This document shows positions 59,981-64,000 of a stretch of DNA of 64,000 nt, in pieces (within the stretch, counting starts at the first letter, position 1; every line of letters begins with the position of its first letter). The stretch spans positions 310,001-374,000 of the forward strand of contig CANMQE010000002.1 of the NCBI GenBank assembly GCA_947499975.1, in the 5' to 3' direction. Source of the DNA: an uncultured Sphingomonadaceae bacterium. GTDB lineage: Bacteria > Pseudomonadota > Alphaproteobacteria > Sphingomonadales > Sphingomonadaceae. Both the position numbers and the translations under genes were made by a program. The notes beneath the pieces are model-generated. The model was not told the origin of the DNA and made no database searches. It worked only from the letters and a program-made list of their open reading frames with translations.

Positions 59981-61155
59981 GAAAGCGCCTCCTCGATGCG
60001 GTCCAGCGCCTTGGTCAGCACCGTTTCATCCGCTGCGAAACTGATGCGGAAACCGTCCCTGCCGCCAAAGGCGCTGGCGGCGACGGTGGCCACGCCGTGA
60101 TCCAGCAGGTGGAGTGCCAGTTTACCGTCGTCTCCGCCGAACTGATCCATGATCGGCGTGGCATCGACGAGGCAGTAGAACGCGCCGTCGGGCGTGGGTG
60201 TGGAAAGGCCGGGGATCGCGTTGATCCGCTGCACCACCATGTCGCGGCGGCGGCGAAACGCCTCGCGCCATTCGGTGAGAAAATCCTGCGACCCGTTAAA
60301 AGCTGCGACGGCCGCGGCCTGCGAGATGCTGCAAGGGTTTCCGCTGGAATTGCTTTGCAGGCGGCCCATGGCGGAAATAAGCCACTCCGGTCCGGTGGCA
60401 ACGCCGATACGGAAGCCCGTCATCGCGTGGCTCTTGGAAACGCCGGATACCGTGATGATGCGATCAGCAAGGTCCGGGCATTCCACCGCCAGCGTGGCGT
60501 GGGGTGCATCGCTGTAGCGCAGCGGAGCGTAGATATCGTCGCTCATCACCAGCACCTGCGGATGGCGGCGCAGCACCTCGCCGATGCCGCGCAGCATTTC
60601 TGCCGGATAGACCGCGCCCGTGGGATTGCCGGGCGAATTGAGCAGCAGCCAGTTCGTGCGCGGCGTGATCAGCCCCTCCAGCTCACTGGGCTGAAAGCGA
60701 TAACCGTTGGCGGGAGAGGTGCGCAGCGGCACCACCGTGCCACCGGCAAAGCGCACCATCTGCGGATAGCTGACCCACCATGGCGATGGCACGATGGCTT
60801 CGTCCCCTGCGCTGATGGTGGTGGCCAGCGCTTCGAATATGGCCTGTTTGCCGCCCGCCGTTACGATGACGCGGGAAGGATCGGTTTCGATCCCCAGATC
60901 GCGGTGGAAATGCAGTGCAGCCGCCTCTTTCAGCGCGGCGGTGCCGGTGACGGGGGTATAGCGCGTATCCCCTGCATCCAGCGCGTGCTTGGCAGCGGCG
61001 ATCACGTGATCGGGCGTATCGAAATCGGGTTCGCCCACGCTCAACGAAATGATGTCGCGACCCTGCGCGCGCAATTCGCTGGCGCGGTCCGTCATCGCGG
61101 TGGTGGGCGATGCCTCCATCCGCTGGATTGCCTGGCTGAGATGCTGCGCGCTCAT
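59977..61155 (-). CDS. Class I/II PLP aminotransferase (aspartate aminotransferase-like)
   Basis: A 392-residue fold-type I aminotransferase. LSVGEPDFDTPDHV, NSPGNPTGAVY, VMSDDIYAPLRY and the PLP lysine in VSGVSKSHAMTGFRIG match the alphaproteobacterial aspartate/prephenate aminotransferase group, and FRISFA carries the substrate-binding Arg. Aspartate is the probable amino donor. It overlaps both neighbours by four bases. Confidence 0.9.
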   Translation of the reverse strand: MSAQHLSQAIQRMEASPTTAMTDRASELRAQGRDIISLSVGEPDFDTPDHVIAAAKHALDAGDTRYTPVTGTAALKEAAALHFHRDLGIETDPSRVIVTAGGKQAIFEALATTISAGDEAIVPSPWWVSYPQMVRFAGGTVVPLRTSPANGYRFQPSELEGLITPRTNWLLLNSPGNPTGAVYPAEMLRGIGEVLRRHPQVLVMSDDIYAPLRYSDAPHATLAVECPDLADRIITVSGVSKSHAMTGFRIGVATGPEWLISAMGRLQSNSSGNPCSISQAAAVAAFNGSQDFLTEWREAFRRRRDMVVQRINAIPGLSTPTPDGAFYCLVDATPIMDQFGGDDGKLALHLLDHGVATVAASAFGGRDGFRISFAADETVLTKALDRIEEALS

Positions 61156-62984
61156 GGCACTTGCAGCGTGGCAGGGATCAGGCCGCGAAGGGAATTGCCT
61201 AGGAAGAAGCCATTCTCCAGATCCTCCAGCGCAAGATCATGCTCTTTCGCGCGGCCTTCCTCGATAAGGGATTGGCGCAGCACGCCCGGCAGCAGACCCG
61301 CGGAAAGTGGCGGGGTGAGAAGCACGCCGCCGCGTTCCACGAAAATATTGGTCCAGCTGCCTTCCGTCACCAGGCCATCGCGCACCAGCAGGGCCTCGAC
61401 AGCGCTCACGCTTTTCGCCACGGCCAGCGCCTCTTCGTAGAAGCCCCGGTCCGTGCTCTTGTGGCTGAGGCGCCAGTCATGCGCCACGGTTGGATGGGAC
61501 AGGGCGATGCAGGGCGCGGGATCGGGCAGGGGCGCGGGCAGCGGATGCGCCTCCAGCGTCACCGCGCCGCTGCGCGACAGGACGAGACGCAGCTTCGCGG
61601 CTTCCTCCAGCTCGAAGCACAGCGCCTGGATGCGATTGCGCGTTTCGTGCCGGTCAAACGCAAAACCGAGTTCCGCCGCGCTGGCCTTCAGGCGTTCCAG
61701 GTGCATTTCCAGCAGCGGCGTTCCCGCTTCCGGATCGAACCGCATGGTTTCTATCAGGTCATGGCCGCCCGCCGGGCCGCGCACGAACGCGCCTTTCACC
61801 AGGCACTCGCGCCATTCCTCCATACCGTCGCTATCGGCCACGATTGCGCCGCCCACGCCCAGCACGGCCTTGTGCCGCTGGTTCTCTCCGGGCGTGAGCC
61901 TGATCGTGCGAATGGCGACGTTGAAGGCGGCATTGCCGCTGGCGTCGATCCTGCCGATACCGCCGCAATAAGGGCCGCGCGCGTCGCGTTCTACCTCGTC
62001 GATCAGTTCCATCGCCCGGATCTTGGGCGCGCCGGTGATGGATCCGCAGGGGAAGATCGCGTGCAGCACGTCCACCGCGCTGGCATCGTCTTGCAGTTCG
62101 GCCAGCACCGTCGTCGTCATCGTGTGCAGCGTGGGATAGGTTTCGATGGCGAAGGGATGCTCCACCCGCACGCTGCCGGCCCTGGCCACGCGGGACAGAT
62201 CGTTGCGCATCAGGTCGACGATCATCAGGTTCTCGGCCTTGTCCTTCACGGACTGGCTCAGCTCTTCCTTCAGCGCCGCATCTTCGGCAGCGGTGCCGCC
62301 GCGCGGGCGGGTGCCCTTCATCGGCTTTACCTTGGCCTTGCCATCGCGCAGCGCGAAGAACAGTTCCGGGCTGAAAGACAGCAGCCAGTCAGACCCGTCG
62401 AAGATCAGTCCGGCGTATCCGGCAGACGCGGTGGGACGGATTTTCGCATAGAGTGCCAGCGGATCGCCGCGCGCAGCGCCAGCCAGCGGGAAGGTGAGAT
62501 TGGCCTGGTAGATGTCGCCCGCGCGGATCGCCTCCTGCAGCGCATCGAAAGCGTCGAGATAGGTGCCCGTCGAAACCTGCGGATCCAGCGGCCCGATGCT
62601 GGCGTCTGCCATGCTGCCTTCAGGCATTTTCGCGGCCAGCCAGCCATCCACCTCGGCAGCGGGAATGATCTCGGGATCGTCGAACAGGCCCAGCCACACC
62701 AGCGGCCCGGCGCTGCCGCTGCGCGATGCGGCCAGCGGCATCAGCCTGTCTTCCAGCGCCAGCCCCGCTTCGTAGGCGAGATACCCTGCAAGATGCTTCC
62801 CGCTTGTTCGCCGCGCCGCGTCAGCCTCCGCCAGCACGCGCGCCACGTCCTCGGCCCGCCGTGCCACGAACACCTGCGAGGGATCGGTGAAGCAATGCGC
62901 ATCACTGGCGCCTTGCGCGCGCGCATCATCAAGCAGGACGAAGGGGGACTTGCCATCCATTCCGCCCGCTCTAGGGTCCGTCAT
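61152..62984 (-). CDS. pabB: Fused aminodeoxychorismate synthase I and aminodeoxychorismate lyase
   Basis: A 610-residue fusion for p-aminobenzoate, hence folate. Residues about 1-365 are PabB: GDIYQANLTFPL, KPMKGTRPRGGTAAEDAAL, IVDLMRNDLSRVA and GSITGAPKIRAMELI. After a linker, about 385-610 are a PabC lyase of fold-type IV (LIETMRFDPEAGTPLLEMHLERL, VTEGSWTNIFVERG). The fusion occurs in other alphaproteobacteria; the glutaminase PabA would be elsewhere. A second start at 62960 is possible. Confidence 0.93.
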   Translation of the reverse strand: MTDPRAGGMDGKSPFVLLDDARAQGASDAHCFTDPSQVFVARRAEDVARVLAEADAARRTSGKHLAGYLAYEAGLALEDRLMPLAASRSGSAGPLVWLGLFDDPEIIPAAEVDGWLAAKMPEGSMADASIGPLDPQVSTGTYLDAFDALQEAIRAGDIYQANLTFPLAGAARGDPLALYAKIRPTASAGYAGLIFDGSDWLLSFSPELFFALRDGKAKVKPMKGTRPRGGTAAEDAALKEELSQSVKDKAENLMIVDLMRNDLSRVARAGSVRVEHPFAIETYPTLHTMTTTVLAELQDDASAVDVLHAIFPCGSITGAPKIRAMELIDEVERDARGPYCGGIGRIDASGNAAFNVAIRTIRLTPGENQRHKAVLGVGGAIVADSDGMEEWRECLVKGAFVRGPAGGHDLIETMRFDPEAGTPLLEMHLERLKASAAELGFAFDRHETRNRIQALCFELEEAAKLRLVLSRSGAVTLEAHPLPAPLPDPAPCIALSHPTVAHDWRLSHKSTDRGFYEEALAVAKSVSAVEALLVRDGLVTEGSWTNIFVERGGVLLTPPLSAGLLPGVLRQSLIEEGRAKEHDLALEDLENGFFLGNSLRGLIPATLQVP

Positions 62985-63019
62985 GGATTACGGCAACAAT
63001 CGAATAGGGACGGGCGAAA

Positions 63020-64000
63020 ATGGCAGCAGCCGCCGATATTTTTCTGGGCAACGATCTGGATGGCAACCGGCAGGCGCTGGACCTGTCGCGCGCCAATCGG
63101 CACGGCCTGATCGCAGGGGCCACCGGCACCGGCAAGACGGTGACGTTGCAGGGCATGGCAGAAAGCTTCTCCGCCCACGGGGTGCCGGTATTCGTGGCCG
63201 ATGTGAAAGGCGATCTGTCCGGCATCGCCATGCCCGGATCACCGCAGTTCAAACACGCCGACAAGCTGGAAAGCCGCGCGAAGGAACTGGGCATGGAGGA
63301 TTACGCCTATTCCGATAATCCTGTCGTGTTCTGGGATCTCTACGGCAAGAAGGGCCATCCCATCCGCACCACCGTATCGGAAATGGGGCCGCTGCTCCTT
63401 TCCCGCCTGCTGGACCTGAACGATACGCAGGAAGGCGTGCTGCAGATCGTGTTTCGCCATGCCGACGAGAACAATCTGCTGTTGCTGGATTTCGAAGACC
63501 TGCGTGCCATGCTGGCCTGGGCCTATGACAATTCCAAGGAGCTGTCGGGCGAATACGGCAACGTGTCGAAGCAATCGGTGGGCGCGATCCAGCGGCAATT
63601 GCTCAGTTTCGAATCGCAGGGGGCGAACCACTTCTTCGGCGAGCCCGCGCTGGAGATCGACGATTTCCTGACAGTGGACGATCAGGGGCGCGGCGTGGTG
63701 AACGTGCTGGCGGCCGAAGAGCTGATGCGCAGCCCCAAGCTTTACGCCACCTTTCTGCTGTGGCTACTGGCCGAACTGTTCGAATCGCTTCCGGAAGTGG
63801 GCGATCCGGAAAAGCCGAAGCTGGTGTTCTTCTTCGACGAGGCGCACCTGCTGTTCGACGATGCGCCCGACGCCTTGCAGGAAACCATCGAGCGGGTGGT
63901 GCGCCTGATCCGGTCAAAGGGCGTGGGCGTGTATTTCGTGACGCAGAACCCGATCGACATTCCGGAAGAAGTGGCGGGCCAGCTTGGCAACCGGGTGCAG
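63020..64000 (+). CDS. HerA-like/DUF853 ATPase, N-terminal part
   Basis: The frame runs off the right edge after 327 residues. Walker A GATGTGKT is at residues 33-40, [13 protein letters not shown] follows, and Walker B is [13 protein letters not shown]. This is the DUF853 (YjgR-type) branch of the HerA/FtsK superfamily. Members are hexameric ATPases possibly translocating DNA; function is not established. It diverges from pabB over 35 bases. Confidence 0.9.
   Translation, partial: MAAAADIFLGNDLDGNRQALDLSRANRHGLIAGATGTGKTVTLQGMAESFSAHGVPVFVADVKGDLSGIAMPGSPQFKHADKLESRAKELGMEDYAYSDNPVVFWDLYGKKGHPIRTTVSEMGPLLLSRLLDLNDTQEGVLQIVFRHADENNLLLLDFEDLRAMLAWAYDNSKELSGEYGNVSKQSVGAIQRQLLSFESQGANHFFGEPALEIDDFLTVDDQGRGVVNVLAAEELMRSPKLYATFLLWLLAELFESLPEVGDPEKPKLVFFFDEAHLLFDDAPDALQETIERVVRLIRSKGVGVYFVTQNPIDIPEEVAGQLGNRVQ

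Noticed and set aside
61239..63110. 623-residue plus-strand frame
   Set aside because: It is antisense to the pabB-pabC fusion, whose motifs are unmistakable.

Overview
The window is one continuous stretch of high-GC alphaproteobacterial chromosome. Three things point to Sphingomonadales, most likely an Erythrobacteraceae member: a serine palmitoyltransferase with its own acyl carrier protein (sphingolipid synthesis), a sphingomonad-style gene transfer agent (GTA) cluster, and alphaproteobacterial small families such as DUF3572, DUF4112, DivK and a DksA with a degenerate zinc finger. I saw no rRNA, tRNA, CRISPR array, insertion sequence or integrase.

Layout. 1-11.6 kb holds housekeeping genes. 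A P-II/AmtB/P-II nitrogen module sits behind a near-perfect sigma-54 promoter. It is followed by an OmpA-like protein with a long polyproline linker, a sterol-desaturase-like enzyme, an RGG-rich double cold-shock protein, argD-argF, hslO and queC. sodC lies at 11.6-12.1 kb on the minus strand.

12.2-26.6 kb, minus strand, is a complete RcGTA-type head-to-tail cluster. Its order is TerS, TerL, portal, DUF6127, prohead protease, capsid, connector, a 60-residue ORF, DUF3168, major tail protein, gp10, gp10.1, a short tape measure, a large gp12 fusion, DUF2163, NlpC/P60, the tail tip protein and DUF2793. Most junctions overlap or nearly touch. Exceptions are the gaps around the capsid gene and a 537-base gap between TerL and portal that carries an opposite-strand lipoprotein gene. 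A promoter and a structured leader with a terminator-like hairpin precede terS, and a second terminator-like hairpin follows the capsid gene. This suggests control by anti-termination.

26.9-45.4 kb: a YqaA-like membrane protein, OsmC, spt-acp, divK, a run DUF3572/HAD/RidA/GDPD/FemAB-like, dksA, a PilZ protein, a lipoprotein binding protein, DUF4112, tryptophan catabolism (kynA-kynU), a low-GC ankyrin lipoprotein broken by a frameshift, an HNH nuclease, gluQ, a HIG1-like protein, phaZ and an ABC exporter.

45.6-64 kb: an M13 peptidase, uppP, small lipoproteins, phhA, recQ, a beta-helix protein, a small DksA-type zinc-finger protein, psd, a GNAT protein, ribA-xthA, lolA, rpmG, arfB, an RluA-type synthase, an aminotransferase, a pabB-pabC fusion and, cut by the edge, a HerA-like ATPase.

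Family assignments come from reading the translations and recognising motifs. No database search was possible.
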